Assembly: GCA_024399065.1 (NCBI GenBank)
Contig: JAKSIB010000009.1
Coordinates: forward strand, 53,620-117,619
Length of the DNA: 64,000 nucleotides
Source: Fibrobacter sp.
GTDB lineage: Bacteria > Fibrobacterota > Fibrobacteria > Fibrobacterales > Fibrobacteraceae
Direction: 5' to 3'
A program made the position numbers and the translations under genes. The notes beneath the pieces are model-generated. The model made no database searches. It saw only the letters and a program-made list of their open reading frames with translations, and was not told where the DNA came from. This document shows, one piece after another, positions 27,619-35,617 of this stretch. Positions within the stretch are counted from its first letter, which is position 1; every line of letters begins with the position of its first letter.

Positions 27619-27692
27619 CGGAATATAGCTCAGTCTGGTAGAGCGCTTGCTTCGGGAGCAAGAGGTCGTGAGTTCGAATCTCGCTATTCCGA
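27619..27692 (+). tRNA. tRNA-Pro (anticodon CGG)
   Basis: The 74-base gene folds as a full cloverleaf. The acceptor arm is CGGAATA / TATTCCG with discriminator A; the D arm is in AGCTCAGTCTGGTAGAGC; the anticodon stem CTTGC / GCAAG encloses TTCGGGA (anticodon CGG); the T arm has TTCGAAT. CCA is not encoded. Copies of its last 15 bases occur at 27859, 28039 and 31764, and the first 9 of these recur at 28221, so its 3' end appears to be a recombination or insertion target. Confidence 0.95.
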
Positions 27693-27760
27693 GAAACAAG
27701 AGAACCCCTGCAAAAGCAGGGGTTTCTTGTTTTTAGGCATAATGATATGAACTCACGACC
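27664..27760. repeat. 12-bp inverted repeat between the tRNA-Pro T arm and its tail
   Basis: GGTCGTGAGTTC at 27664-27675, in the T arm, has its exact reverse complement at 27749-27760, and again at 28110-28121. Confidence 0.85.
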
Positions 27761-27834
27761 GTAGGTCGGGAGGTCGACTGTATACGAGCCGAGCGCAGCG
27801 CCGAGGAGCTTGCTCATCGGCATTGCCGAGGCGA
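27678..27834. repeat. 157-bp direct repeat, first copy (second at 28039-28195)
   Basis: The last 15 bases of the tRNA, a terminator hairpin and a hairpin-rich tail are present twice at an offset of 361 bp with no mismatch seen. Immediately beyond, the copies differ. Between the copies lies a third, different tail unit, from 27859. Confidence 0.9.
27693..27734 (+). terminator. Terminator after tRNA-Pro (repeated at 28054-28095)
   Basis: AAACAAGAGAACCCCTGC pairs with GCAGGGGTTTCTTGTTT around AAAA and ends in a T run. An identical copy follows the 28039 repeat. Confidence 0.9.
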
Positions 27835-27858
27835 TGTTACAGGTGCTCGTAGAGCACA

Positions 27859-28229
27859 ATCTCGCTATTCCGATAAAAAGGAAAAGACACCTTTACGGTG
27901 TCTTTTTCTTTTTTATTTGTATAAGCCGAGATGCGAGAACTCACGAAGTGAGTTCGAGTACCGTGCAAGGTGAGCGTCGCGGAAAAATGTTCACATTTTT
28001 CCATGACCGAGCCGCAGCCGGTGACGCCGAAGGCGTCCATCTCGCTATTCCGAGAAACAAGAGAACCCCTGCAAAAGCAGGGGTTTCTTGTTTTTAGGCA
28101 TAATGATATGAACTCACGACCGTAGGTCGGGAGGTCGACTGTATACGAGCCGAGCGCAGCGCCGAGGAGCTTGCTCATCGGCATTGCCGAGGCGACGTTG
28201 CTAACGCCCGAAGGGCGTCCATCTCGCTA
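27859..28229. repeat. Modular tRNA-tail units with hairpins
   Basis: Copies of ATCTCGCTATTCCGA lie at 27859-27873 and 28039-28053, and a cut copy (ATCTCGCTA) at 28221-28229. After the first is a different terminator (hairpin with GACACC / GGTGTC, 27883-27912). Each tail then has several short hairpins, such as GAACTCAC-GAA-GTGAGTTC at 27937-27955 and the 22-base hairpin at 27981-28002, and a short G+C stem just before the next tRNA piece. No protein gene is credible in 27693-28226. Confidence 0.75.
27966..28020 (+). repeat. Structured repeat with covarying hairpin (second copy at 43645-43700)
   Basis: CAAGGTGAG-x-GTCGC, then a 22-base hairpin with loop TTCA, then ATGACCGA-x-CCGCAGC form this element. 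The partner after ilvH has the same flanks, but four stem base pairs are changed on both sides so that pairing is kept. Confidence 0.75.
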
Positions 28230-28442
28230 CTTCCATTCCATTTTAAGTTCGCGTTTATGAACGGCACAATCCGTCAAATATGAATCCATTAAAGTTTGAT
28301 ACGGAATCCCATTCTTTTCCGACAGAGCCTTAAAATATTCAATTGTTGAAGCATTCAACCGAATGGTAATCTGTTTCTTCAATGCAGAAGCATACGGATT
28401 TCGCACACCCTTCATTTTTTCAAAGTCATACTCTTTTTTCAT
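28227..28442 (-). CDS. brnA: BrnA-type antitoxin
   Basis: The 71-residue protein has a charged N-terminus with DFEKMKGVRNPYA, a ribbon-helix-helix core (KKQITIRLNASTIEYFKALS), then GIPYQTLM and a short tail ending in WK. This fits BrnA, the antitoxin that binds BrnT and the pair's own promoter. The ATG at 28442 overlaps the stop of the toxin remnant (ATGA), the usual brnTA arrangement. The stop codon TAG is formed by the last bases of a tRNA-like repeat at 28221-28229, so the 3' end abuts the repeat region. The toxin next to it is broken. Confidence 0.85.
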   Translation of the reverse strand: MKKEYDFEKMKGVRNPYASALKKQITIRLNASTIEYFKALSEKNGIPYQTLMDSYLTDCAVHKRELKMEWK

Positions 28443-28608
28443 AATCCATCCTCTTTGCGAGCATTCCAATAATACCGGAACTCCTTTTTTGTCGCTTTTC
28501 TTGCACTGATAATTCGATTAACGACAATCTCGTCCTGAACAATCCGTTCTGTATAAACCACAACCAAAGTTCGTAACTATTTTCATCCCATTCAAATTCT
28601 ATCTCCAT
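28439..28608 (-). pseudogene. brnT: Broken BrnT toxin gene
   Basis: The first codons from the ATG at 28608 read MEIEFEWDEN, as at the start of BrnT. In another frame, the second part reads VVVYTERIVQDE then RIISARKATKKEFRYYW and ends at a TGA overlapping the antitoxin start; this is the C-terminal part of BrnT, with the RxxSARxAxxxE motif. About 40 central codons, including the usual KHG region, are missing, and the two parts are in different frames. A functional ribonuclease toxin is therefore unlikely, while the antitoxin is intact. Confidence 0.8.
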
Positions 28609-28772
28609 AGAACCTCACAGGATGTAACTACAATATAATTATATTTAAAAATAAAAACAACATCCCTATTTTCGGGCATACCATATTTTTGTTGAATATT
28701 TTCCACAGAAAAAAAATCCTATGGAACGCATTTCCTAAATCACAATGACCCAGGTCCTTGTCGAGGGATATA
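28609..28772. other. A+T-rich flank upstream of brnT remnant
   Basis: Short A+T-rich stretch without a gene; it probably contains the brnTA promoter, although no clear -35/-10 pair can be singled out. Confidence 0.4.
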
Positions 28773-28800
28773 CAAAAAAAGGGTGGATTATCCACCCTAA
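28773..28800 (-). terminator. Terminator downstream of the thiD fragment
   Basis: Read leftward, the stem AGGGTGGAT / ATCCACCCT is followed by seven T. It lies 36 bases past the stop of the truncated thiD copy. Confidence 0.85.
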
Positions 28801-28836
28801 CATAATATACTAAGTTCCTATTGAGAAAAGCAAGAA

Positions 28837-29069
28837 CTACTTCACAAATCCAAGTCTTCCTTCCCCGCTTTGGAGGAACTCATTCATGTAGTCCTTGCCA
28901 ATCTGGCAGGCTTCCGGCAACGACTTGCCCAAGGCCACATTGGCAAGAATTGCTGAACTCAAGACACATCCGGTGCCGTGCTTTCCATCGCCAGGCAAAC
29001 GAGGACTAGAGAACTTGTACTCCTTACCTTCGTGAAGCAAAATGTCCACGGATTCTGCGCCTTCGCAAT
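28837..29069 (-). pseudogene. thiD: Duplicated 3' end of thiD (fragment)
   Basis: The fragment encodes the last about 77 residues of the kinase at 31787-32527, from ESVDILLHEGKEY through GKHGTGCVLSSA to the same stop. By eye it has about 14 mismatches in 233 bp with no gap (roughly 94% identity). The similarity stops abruptly at 29069. The open frame upstream is unrelated sequence, so no kinase can be made. It carries its own terminator to the left. It lies just beyond the 3' end of the large secreted-protein gene. Confidence 0.88.
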
Positions 29070-29219
29070 CAAAATACAGACTTTTAAATGTGTCTTCGCA
29101 GCAACGGCTCCGTGTACGAATTGACTTGACACAGCCTGCACTGCACCTGCCTTTTTGTACAGTGACAACTTTTTTCAGTATAAGACACCGTTCAAAAATT
29201 CCGAAAAACGCTGACTGAA

Positions 29220-31592
29220 TCACCGCCGCTTGACTATCCGCTGCGTCACGAGCCCGTGCGATGTCTCCACCTTGACCACGTACACGCCGCGGTTCATGAA
29301 GCCCACGTCAATGGCGGCGCTCTCGAGGCCCACCCTGGCGTAAACCATGTGGCCCAGCGCATCGTAGACGAACAGGCGCTTTACATCGGCCACGTTGCCC
29401 AGGTACAACAGCGTGTTACCCGCCAAGCGCACCGAGGCATCGAGGTTTCTCATCACCAGCGGAATCGCCTTGGAGGGATCCTTTACGGTCGTATCCTTGA
29501 ATGCGTCGGGATTGTAGACAAAGACCACCTTATACGTGGCGCTCTTTGTGCTGTCGGCGGAGTGGATGACAAAGTTGATGGTGTCGCTCAAGTCGTAGAA
29601 CTCGTTCTGCTCGTACTCTTCGCAATAGGAGCCATGAGGACCCGCCCATGTGAACGAGGCGCGTTTCAGGTTCATCTCAAACGGCAAATCTACTTGGACA
29701 AACTTCTTTTCTTGGTCGATGGTTCCGGGTAACTTGGCGGGCCCAAACTGTATAAAGAGTCCGCGCAGCTCGGCAACCGACTTTTCGGAATTGGTCTGCA
29801 TCGTAGCACTCAAGATTCTCCTTTGGTTGTCCTCGTTAGAGGCCGTTATCCTGATTTTGCTGCCGGTGTCCCAAAGGTTGTTTGACTCAAATACGGAACT
29901 ATATTGCATAAATGGATTCGTACTCACAGGCACGATTCCAAAATCATCGTCATCGGAATTGACCACCTTCGCCATTGTCCGGACAGTAAACTTGAGCTTT
30001 GTATCCCCAGGCTCGGCCATGATATACGAATAGTGGCGTCCCTGGGAATGATCGTTCACATACACACCCGCAACATCGAACATGGGCCAAGCCTTTGTCT
30101 GCTTGTTGAGCGTGATGGCGTAGAGCCTCTTGTCGTAGCCGTTGGTCAAAGTCACGTACATGCCAGAAGACCCTTTCAAGGCACCATGGACCGAAACAAC
30201 GGAAGAATCGGAGACTTGGAAGGTGTTATCGCATTTCTTATACGAATTCATGTAGTACAACTCGCCCGTACCGCAAACAAACAATCTGGGCGCCACAGTG
30301 GAATTGTACGGGAGGTCATAGATGATGGAACCCGTATCGCTCGGGGTCTCCGGGTCATATATGGTCCTCGGATAGAAGTAACGCGACTTGAGGGTGTCTA
30401 TCAAGACCATGTCGTACACAATATTCTCGGGTTCAACGCCGTTGAACTTAAACTTGTAATAATGGACAGGTTTCTGGTTCTCCGCGGTTAATTGCAGCAC
30501 AGTATTTTCAAGGTCCAAGGCTGTCTTGGATAGATTCACGCTATCCATCTCCTCACCTTTGTAATACCATTTTAGTGTAGCACGTTGCGACGGCAAGAAG
30601 CCCACAATGGTCTCGTCCATATTCCAGCGCCCATACATTTTGGTCTTGATGGAGTCCGGCGTCCACTTGTACAGGTCGATTAGCACGATACCCGTATCCC
30701 CGTCTTCTTTGGGGTGCGTCACCTTTGTCCCTTCGCTGCAAAGGACGCCCTGCTTGGCCAAAACAGACGGAGTCAGTTGTTCGACTGGAGGGTCCGAATA
30801 TGTTTTTTTGGCCGTAACAATGTCCGGCTTGGAGCAAAAACCGACGAAACTAGAAGCATAGGCGTTGGTATCGCCCGGCAGTTTCGCGATAGAGAGCACG
30901 ATTGTCTGCGTTTCGGTGCCCGACTTGGCGGTGAACGTGTAGGTGACAGGCCCTTCGGTAAAGTCCTGGGCTGTAGACGGGCTCACGCTCCCGAAGTAGC
31001 CGCTAAAGGAGGGAACGATGCTGTCGAGCCGTGCATTGAAGGGAATCGAAAGCGAGATGCTGTCGCCGGATTTCTTGTAATCGGACATGTTCGGCACGGT
31101 CGCACCGGCAACAAGGATTTCGCCCCGCATGCCGATGAAGACGGAATTGAGGGTCACGGTGCATTCGCTTGCGGAGGATGTCTGGGCCTGGAGCGCAATC
31201 TTGGTAAAGGCATCGCACTGAACATCGACTTCCTGCCCGCTCTTAAACGAGCCAATCTCGTACCAGGGATCGGTCGGGTAAAATTCATCATAGCCGTATG
31301 CGGCGATATTGTTGCCATCACCGCAATTGCTGGTGTAGCTTACCACAAGTTTCTGGTAACCCGCATCGCATTCAGGAGGCGGCACGACAATCGCCGGCGA
31401 GAACTTGTCGCCCTTGATGGTCGTCTTCAATGCGCCGTTGTTCTTGATCCACGAAGACCACGAGGTCTGATCGGACTCAAGTTTTTCGTTGGATATCGTG
31501 TAGCCGTTACGCTCCACAAAGTCGACGACAATGGCTGCAAAGGCAGAAGTCGCCATGAAAGAGAGTGCCATGACTGCAGAAAGGTGGCGCAT
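29220..31592 (-). CDS. Large secreted protein with type IX-like C-terminal domain
   Basis: I do not recognise a function for this 790-residue protein. The ATG at 31592 follows GGAGGATCC. A signal peptide (residues 1-19, ending AFAA) is followed by a Cys-containing N-terminal domain (PPECDAGY, SNCGDGN), a beta domain (about 165-245) with ISLSIPFNARL and ITYTF-like strands, a central beta-rich region, and a C-terminal segment of about 70 residues (RLFVYDALGHMVYA to QRIVKRR) resembling type IX sorting domains. It is probably on the cell surface. The gene is set between two copies of the thiD 3' end and a tRNA-like repeat, so it may have been acquired. Confidence 0.75.
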   Translation of the reverse strand: MRHLSAVMALSFMATSAFAAIVVDFVERNGYTISNEKLESDQTSWSSWIKNNGALKTTIKGDKFSPAIVVPPPECDAGYQKLVVSYTSNCGDGNNIAAYGYDEFYPTDPWYEIGSFKSGQEVDVQCDAFTKIALQAQTSSASECTVTLNSVFIGMRGEILVAGATVPNMSDYKKSGDSISLSIPFNARLDSIVPSFSGYFGSVSPSTAQDFTEGPVTYTFTAKSGTETQTIVLSIAKLPGDTNAYASSFVGFCSKPDIVTAKKTYSDPPVEQLTPSVLAKQGVLCSEGTKVTHPKEDGDTGIVLIDLYKWTPDSIKTKMYGRWNMDETIVGFLPSQRATLKWYYKGEEMDSVNLSKTALDLENTVLQLTAENQKPVHYYKFKFNGVEPENIVYDMVLIDTLKSRYFYPRTIYDPETPSDTGSIIYDLPYNSTVAPRLFVCGTGELYYMNSYKKCDNTFQVSDSSVVSVHGALKGSSGMYVTLTNGYDKRLYAITLNKQTKAWPMFDVAGVYVNDHSQGRHYSYIMAEPGDTKLKFTVRTMAKVVNSDDDDFGIVPVSTNPFMQYSSVFESNNLWDTGSKIRITASNEDNQRRILSATMQTNSEKSVAELRGLFIQFGPAKLPGTIDQEKKFVQVDLPFEMNLKRASFTWAGPHGSYCEEYEQNEFYDLSDTINFVIHSADSTKSATYKVVFVYNPDAFKDTTVKDPSKAIPLVMRNLDASVRLAGNTLLYLGNVADVKRLFVYDALGHMVYARVGLESAAIDVGFMNRGVYVVKVETSHGLVTQRIVKRR

Positions 31593-31763
31593 AAGGATCC
31601 TCCGCGGATTTGTAAAAAAAAAGAAACAATTTCACGGGATAATTTATAATATTTCGTTCAATTGCGTATATGTTTTTTTAGGCCCGCCCCCAATAAGCGT
31701 GCAAAAAAGGTATTTTTGCATCGCAGCTTTGGTACCACGCAAAACGTAGTGAAAGTTTTGTCA

Positions 31764-31778
31764 ATCTCGCTATTCCGA
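31764..31778. repeat. tRNA-Pro 3'-end copy beside thiD
   Basis: ATCTCGCTATTCCGA is identical to the last 15 bases of the tRNA-Pro gene and lies 8 bases beyond the stop of full-length thiD. It may mark the far edge of the accessory segment that begins at the tRNA. Confidence 0.7.
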
Positions 31779-31786
31779 TACGAAAA

Positions 31787-32527
31787 CTACTTCACAAATC
31801 CAAGTCTTCCTTCCCCGCTTTGGAGGAACTCGTTCATGTAGTCCTTGCCAATCTGGCAGGCTTCCGGCAGCGATTTGCCCAAGGCAACATTGGCAAGAAT
31901 TGCAGAACTCAAAACGCATCCTGTACCGTGCTTCCCAACGCCAGGCAAACGAGGGCTGGAGAACTTGTACTCCTTACCTTCGTGAAGCAAAATGTCCACG
32001 GATTCTTCGCCTTCGCAATGGCCACCCTTCTTCAAAATGGAGCAATCCTTCCCCATCTGAATTTCGCCGGCAGCCTGAGCCTTTTCCAAGCCAAGGAATT
32101 CGTATTCCACAGCATTGGGCGTCACCAGATCAATCATTTTCATCACAGGAAGGAACTCGCTGGCGTCACGCATAAAATGGAAACCAGCGCTAGCGCTTGC
32201 AATGGGATCCCAGATGATAAATGCATCCGGAGACTTGGCCCGAACAAATTCCACAATGCGACGAAGAATCTTGGCCTTTTCCACCAAGCCAATCTTCACA
32301 TACTTAAAAGTATGCTTTTTGAAAAGGGTTTCCAACTGAGCTTCGATGCGTTCCCAAATCACCCAACCCGGGGCAACGAATTCATCTTCGTTCTGTTCCG
32401 TAAGGGCCGTGCAAACCGCCTGGCCATAAACACCAAAGTGAGCCATGGTCTTGATGTCGGAAATAAACCCGGCGCCAGCGCTACCATCAAAACCAGCAAT
32501 CGTCAAAGCATAAATCATATCAGCCAT
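31787..32527 (-). CDS. thiD: Hydroxymethylpyrimidine/phosphomethylpyrimidine kinase-like protein
   Basis: The 246-residue protein is a ribokinase-fold kinase of the ThiD type, close in kind to the short form found in Bacteroidota. The N-terminal substrate motif is AGFDGSAGAGFISDIKT; the C-terminal anion hole is GKHGTGCVLSSA, where the Asp before the usual GTGC is replaced by Lys-His. It probably phosphorylates HMP or HMP-P in thiamine synthesis; a pyridoxal-type substrate is possible. It lies 21 bases after the DUF4010 gene. The last about 77 codons exist again at 28837-29069. Confidence 0.85.
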   Translation of the reverse strand: MADMIYALTIAGFDGSAGAGFISDIKTMAHFGVYGQAVCTALTEQNEDEFVAPGWVIWERIEAQLETLFKKHTFKYVKIGLVEKAKILRRIVEFVRAKSPDAFIIWDPIASASAGFHFMRDASEFLPVMKMIDLVTPNAVEYEFLGLEKAQAAGEIQMGKDCSILKKGGHCEGEESVDILLHEGKEYKFSSPRLPGVGKHGTGCVLSSAILANVALGKSLPEACQIGKDYMNEFLQSGEGRLGFVK

Positions 32528-32548
32528 ACTAAACCTGTGGGCTAGAAA

Positions 32549-33820
32549 TTAAACCATATAGAAACCGATCAACACACCTGTAAAGATACAAATCAAAGCC
32601 ACCGCCGGAAGGATGGGCTTACGCATGGCCTTCGCACCAAGGAAGTATGCAAGGCAACCCTTGGTAATGGTGTTGGCCAAGCTGGCAAACAAAAGGGCGA
32701 GAACCAAGGTCCGGTTATCCAGGGAGGACTTCAAAGCCATATCGATCAAGGAAAAGGCCACCGCATCCATTTCAGCGGAACCGCCCAGGAAACTGCAGGC
32801 GATCAAGGCTCCAGATCCCAGGTACACGCGGGCAGCGTTAGCCAGGAACATGACCACCGTAAAGATAAAGCCGAACTTGATAGCAGGAAGCAGGTGGAAC
32901 GGGTTGTTGAATTCCGCGGACTTGGCCTTGTGTTCACGACCATCCTTAATCTTCAGGTACAAAGCGTAGCCCAAACCGGGAACCACAGGCACCAGCAGCG
33001 GCACAGCAAGTACACTTGCCAGGCGAGGCATCAGCACAATGCAAATCAAGTACAAACGAATGTACATCACGGTCCAGCCAAGGACAATGCCCAAGGTAAA
33101 GTTGCTGGCGTAATCCTCGTTCTCGCGACTGCGGGCCGCAAGGTTCAAGGTCAGGGCCGTACTGCTGGCGAGGCCACCCAGCAAGCCGGTAAGCCAAATG
33201 CCTTTGCCAGGGCCCACAATCTTAATCAGCACATAGCCCACGAAACCGATGCCCGAAATAAAGACAACGAAAAGCCAGATAGTGTGTGGATTCAAGATTT
33301 CAAGACCGGGAGGACCGTAAGCCTGGTTCGGCAAGAACGGAAGCACCAATCCGGAAATCACAGCGAACTTCACCGTAGCCAAGATATCTTCTCGAGAAAG
33401 TTTCTTTGCAAAATCGTGAAGCTGTTGCTTTACCGTGAGAACCCACAGAATCACAATCATGATAACGCAGGATTCCAAAAGCTTTCCATGCCAGCAAAGA
33501 CCGCCCAGCAGGTAAACCACCACAAGGGCCACGCTAGTCGTAATTCCCATAACCTCAGCATTAACAGACTGAGCTCGTAAATGGGACGCCATCAGCAACA
33601 AGCCCAAAACCACAAAGCCGGAAACGAAAGGTGCGGTGCCACCCATCAAAGCGGACAAATAAGCCGCCATGGCACCACCCAAGCCAACAAGAGTAAAAGT
33701 ACGAACACCAGCCGGATGCCTATCCGACTGATCACCGTAAGTATGCTCGCGCTGCATGCCGATAATAAGGCCAATGCCAATGGCTGCAACCAAACGATAT
33801 AAGACACTGAACTCTATCAT
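32549..33820 (-). CDS. MgtC/DUF4010-family membrane protein
   Basis: The 423-residue protein has about eleven membrane segments. The N-terminal part has the MgtC-like GIGLIIGMQREH and AGVRTFTLVGLGGA; the second half has the DUF4010 features GGLASSTALTLNLA and GGSAEMDAVAFS. Its function is unknown; related proteins are suspected of ion transport or of sensing. I chose the ATG at 33820 since the extra 18 residues upstream do not look like a membrane protein N-terminus. It lies between the diguanylate cyclase and thiD. Confidence 0.85.
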   Translation of the reverse strand: MIEFSVLYRLVAAIGIGLIIGMQREHTYGDQSDRHPAGVRTFTLVGLGGAMAAYLSALMGGTAPFVSGFVVLGLLLMASHLRAQSVNAEVMGITTSVALVVVYLLGGLCWHGKLLESCVIMIVILWVLTVKQQLHDFAKKLSREDILATVKFAVISGLVLPFLPNQAYGPPGLEILNPHTIWLFVVFISGIGFVGYVLIKIVGPGKGIWLTGLLGGLASSTALTLNLAARSRENEDYASNFTLGIVLGWTVMYIRLYLICIVLMPRLASVLAVPLLVPVVPGLGYALYLKIKDGREHKAKSAEFNNPFHLLPAIKFGFIFTVVMFLANAARVYLGSGALIACSFLGGSAEMDAVAFSLIDMALKSSLDNRTLVLALLFASLANTITKGCLAYFLGAKAMRKPILPAVALICIFTGVLIGFYMV

Positions 33821-33910
33821 GATTTTTAATCTATACTCTTTTTCACAAAAAAGAAAAGAGCAGCTTTGTGCCACCCTTTTTAAATCACACGAAATCCAGA
33901 TTGCCGGCTG

Positions 33911-35614
33911 TTACTTTCGAACAAGTTTAGACTTGGATTCCTTTTTCATGGTGTACATGCGTTCGTCGGCGGCACGGTAAACATCCTTAGCCTTGCCTTC
34001 GCTAAATTCATTACGGAGGGCAACACCGTAGGAAGCTTCCAGTTCCACAGGCAGATCCTTGGAATACTGCTTTGCCAGAACGTCCATACGTTCCTTCACG
34101 ATATGCATTTCAGCCAGGTGGGATTCACGGATAATCACCACAAACTCGTCACCACCCATACGAACCGCGGTGCCAACGCCAGCAACGGCATCCCTAAGCA
34201 CTTCGGCAAAGCGGCAAATCTGGCGGTCACCATTGGAATGGCCGTGGGAATCGTTCACCACCTTCAAACCATTCATGTCAATGCTAACGATGGCATAATT
34301 TCCATCTTCCTGGTCGAGAACATCAAAAATCTGTTCACACTTGGTGCGGTTGAACAGACCCGTCAAAACATCCTTGTAGGCAAGTTCCGTAAGCACATCC
34401 TTTTCTGCCTTGGCGGCCACCGCTTCGAATGCATAAACAACGTATGCAATGATAAGGCAGAGGATAAACAGCAAGGCGCCCCAGGGAGTCCAGGTCATAC
34501 TCATGAAATCGCTGCTGAACAGGAACAAGTGCTGCAGCTGGAAACGGGTTACGTCAAGCATCCCCACCACAAAGAATATCACAATGCCCAGAGCAAAGAT
34601 CCTTTCCGAAAGGCCCATTTTTTTGTTATAGACGAGCCCCGTTCCCAAGGTATACACAGCAAGGAAGCAAACGAACACATGGAACACCGTAAGGAAGTGC
34701 ATCATGAGCGCAATATTCATGAGATGCAAAACCGAGGTGACCACGACAAACAAAATGGAAATCACCGTCACAATCCTTAAGAACATCCATTTCTTGGGAC
34801 TGAGCTTTCCCTTGTGCATATCCTGCAAAAGCAATAGGAAGGGAATGGGAATCATGTAAAGGCAGAGGTACTCCATGAAGCTTGTGGTGACAAAGTCCAA
34901 AGAACAAACCTGGACCACCTTGGAATAGCACATGCTCCACACACCCACCAAAAGGGACATGCCGCCAATCAAGACAAATCGGTAGAAGGTCTTGCTGAAA
35001 GCATTTGCCACAAGTCCAAAAATGATTCCAAGAAAACCAAGCACCACAAGGAAGATGCCGATGTACAAGGAATAAGCGTGGCGGGCCATGTAGTCGGTAT
35101 AGGCCACTTCCGTGGAAAGCATTTCAAATGTGGAGACTCGGTCCACTGGCTGACGGAATCCGCCATAAAAAGTCACGTTCAAAACTTTTCCGTTAACCGT
35201 ATAGGGAACCGGCACAGAGAAAACACCAGAGCCAATATAGCGATGCTGCATCAGGCGGTCATAACCGTACATAAACACGGTCCAGTCTTCAATCTGGACC
35301 CTGACTGCAGCATGGTTGGCCTTGATGCGGAACATGTAAGGCGGGCGGCCCTTAAAGACAAATCTCTTGGAGAAGGTGATGGAGTCCATGTAGCCCAGGG
35401 GGCCTTCGGGGAACTTGTAGACATCGATGGACTGGTCTTCGTAGACATGACCATTCTGGGTCACGGTCCAGCCCTCGTCCATTCGCTGGATGTTGTTATC
35501 AATACCACCCGCGCGGAAATGGTCGAACATAAAGACCATCACCAAGGCTGCACCAACAGCAACCATGGTCCACAGAATATGTCCGCGTTTAATCTTCTTC
35601 AAAAGCTTCAGCAT
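33911..35614 (-). CDS. Membrane diguanylate cyclase (7TMR-DISM type)
   Basis: The 567-residue protein has a first membrane segment (residues 12-30), an extracytoplasmic domain of about 150 residues, seven membrane spans (about 180-390) and a C-terminal GGDEF domain (about 405-560). The active motif is intact (RMGGDEFVV), so it should make c-di-GMP. No RxxD inhibitory site is visible at the usual place. The extracytoplasmic domain resembles the 7TMR-DISM sensing domain, known to bind carbohydrate-like ligands in relatives; the ligand is not known. It starts 3 bases after the folA stop, so both are probably cotranscribed. Confidence 0.9.
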   Translation of the reverse strand: MLKLLKKIKRGHILWTMVAVGAALVMVFMFDHFRAGGIDNNIQRMDEGWTVTQNGHVYEDQSIDVYKFPEGPLGYMDSITFSKRFVFKGRPPYMFRIKANHAAVRVQIEDWTVFMYGYDRLMQHRYIGSGVFSVPVPYTVNGKVLNVTFYGGFRQPVDRVSTFEMLSTEVAYTDYMARHAYSLYIGIFLVVLGFLGIIFGLVANAFSKTFYRFVLIGGMSLLVGVWSMCYSKVVQVCSLDFVTTSFMEYLCLYMIPIPFLLLLQDMHKGKLSPKKWMFLRIVTVISILFVVVTSVLHLMNIALMMHFLTVFHVFVCFLAVYTLGTGLVYNKKMGLSERIFALGIVIFFVVGMLDVTRFQLQHLFLFSSDFMSMTWTPWGALLFILCLIIAYVVYAFEAVAAKAEKDVLTELAYKDVLTGLFNRTKCEQIFDVLDQEDGNYAIVSIDMNGLKVVNDSHGHSNGDRQICRFAEVLRDAVAGVGTAVRMGGDEFVVIIRESHLAEMHIVKERMDVLAKQYSKDLPVELEASYGVALRNEFSEGKAKDVYRAADERMYTMKKESKSKLVRK

Positions 35615-35617
35615 AGA

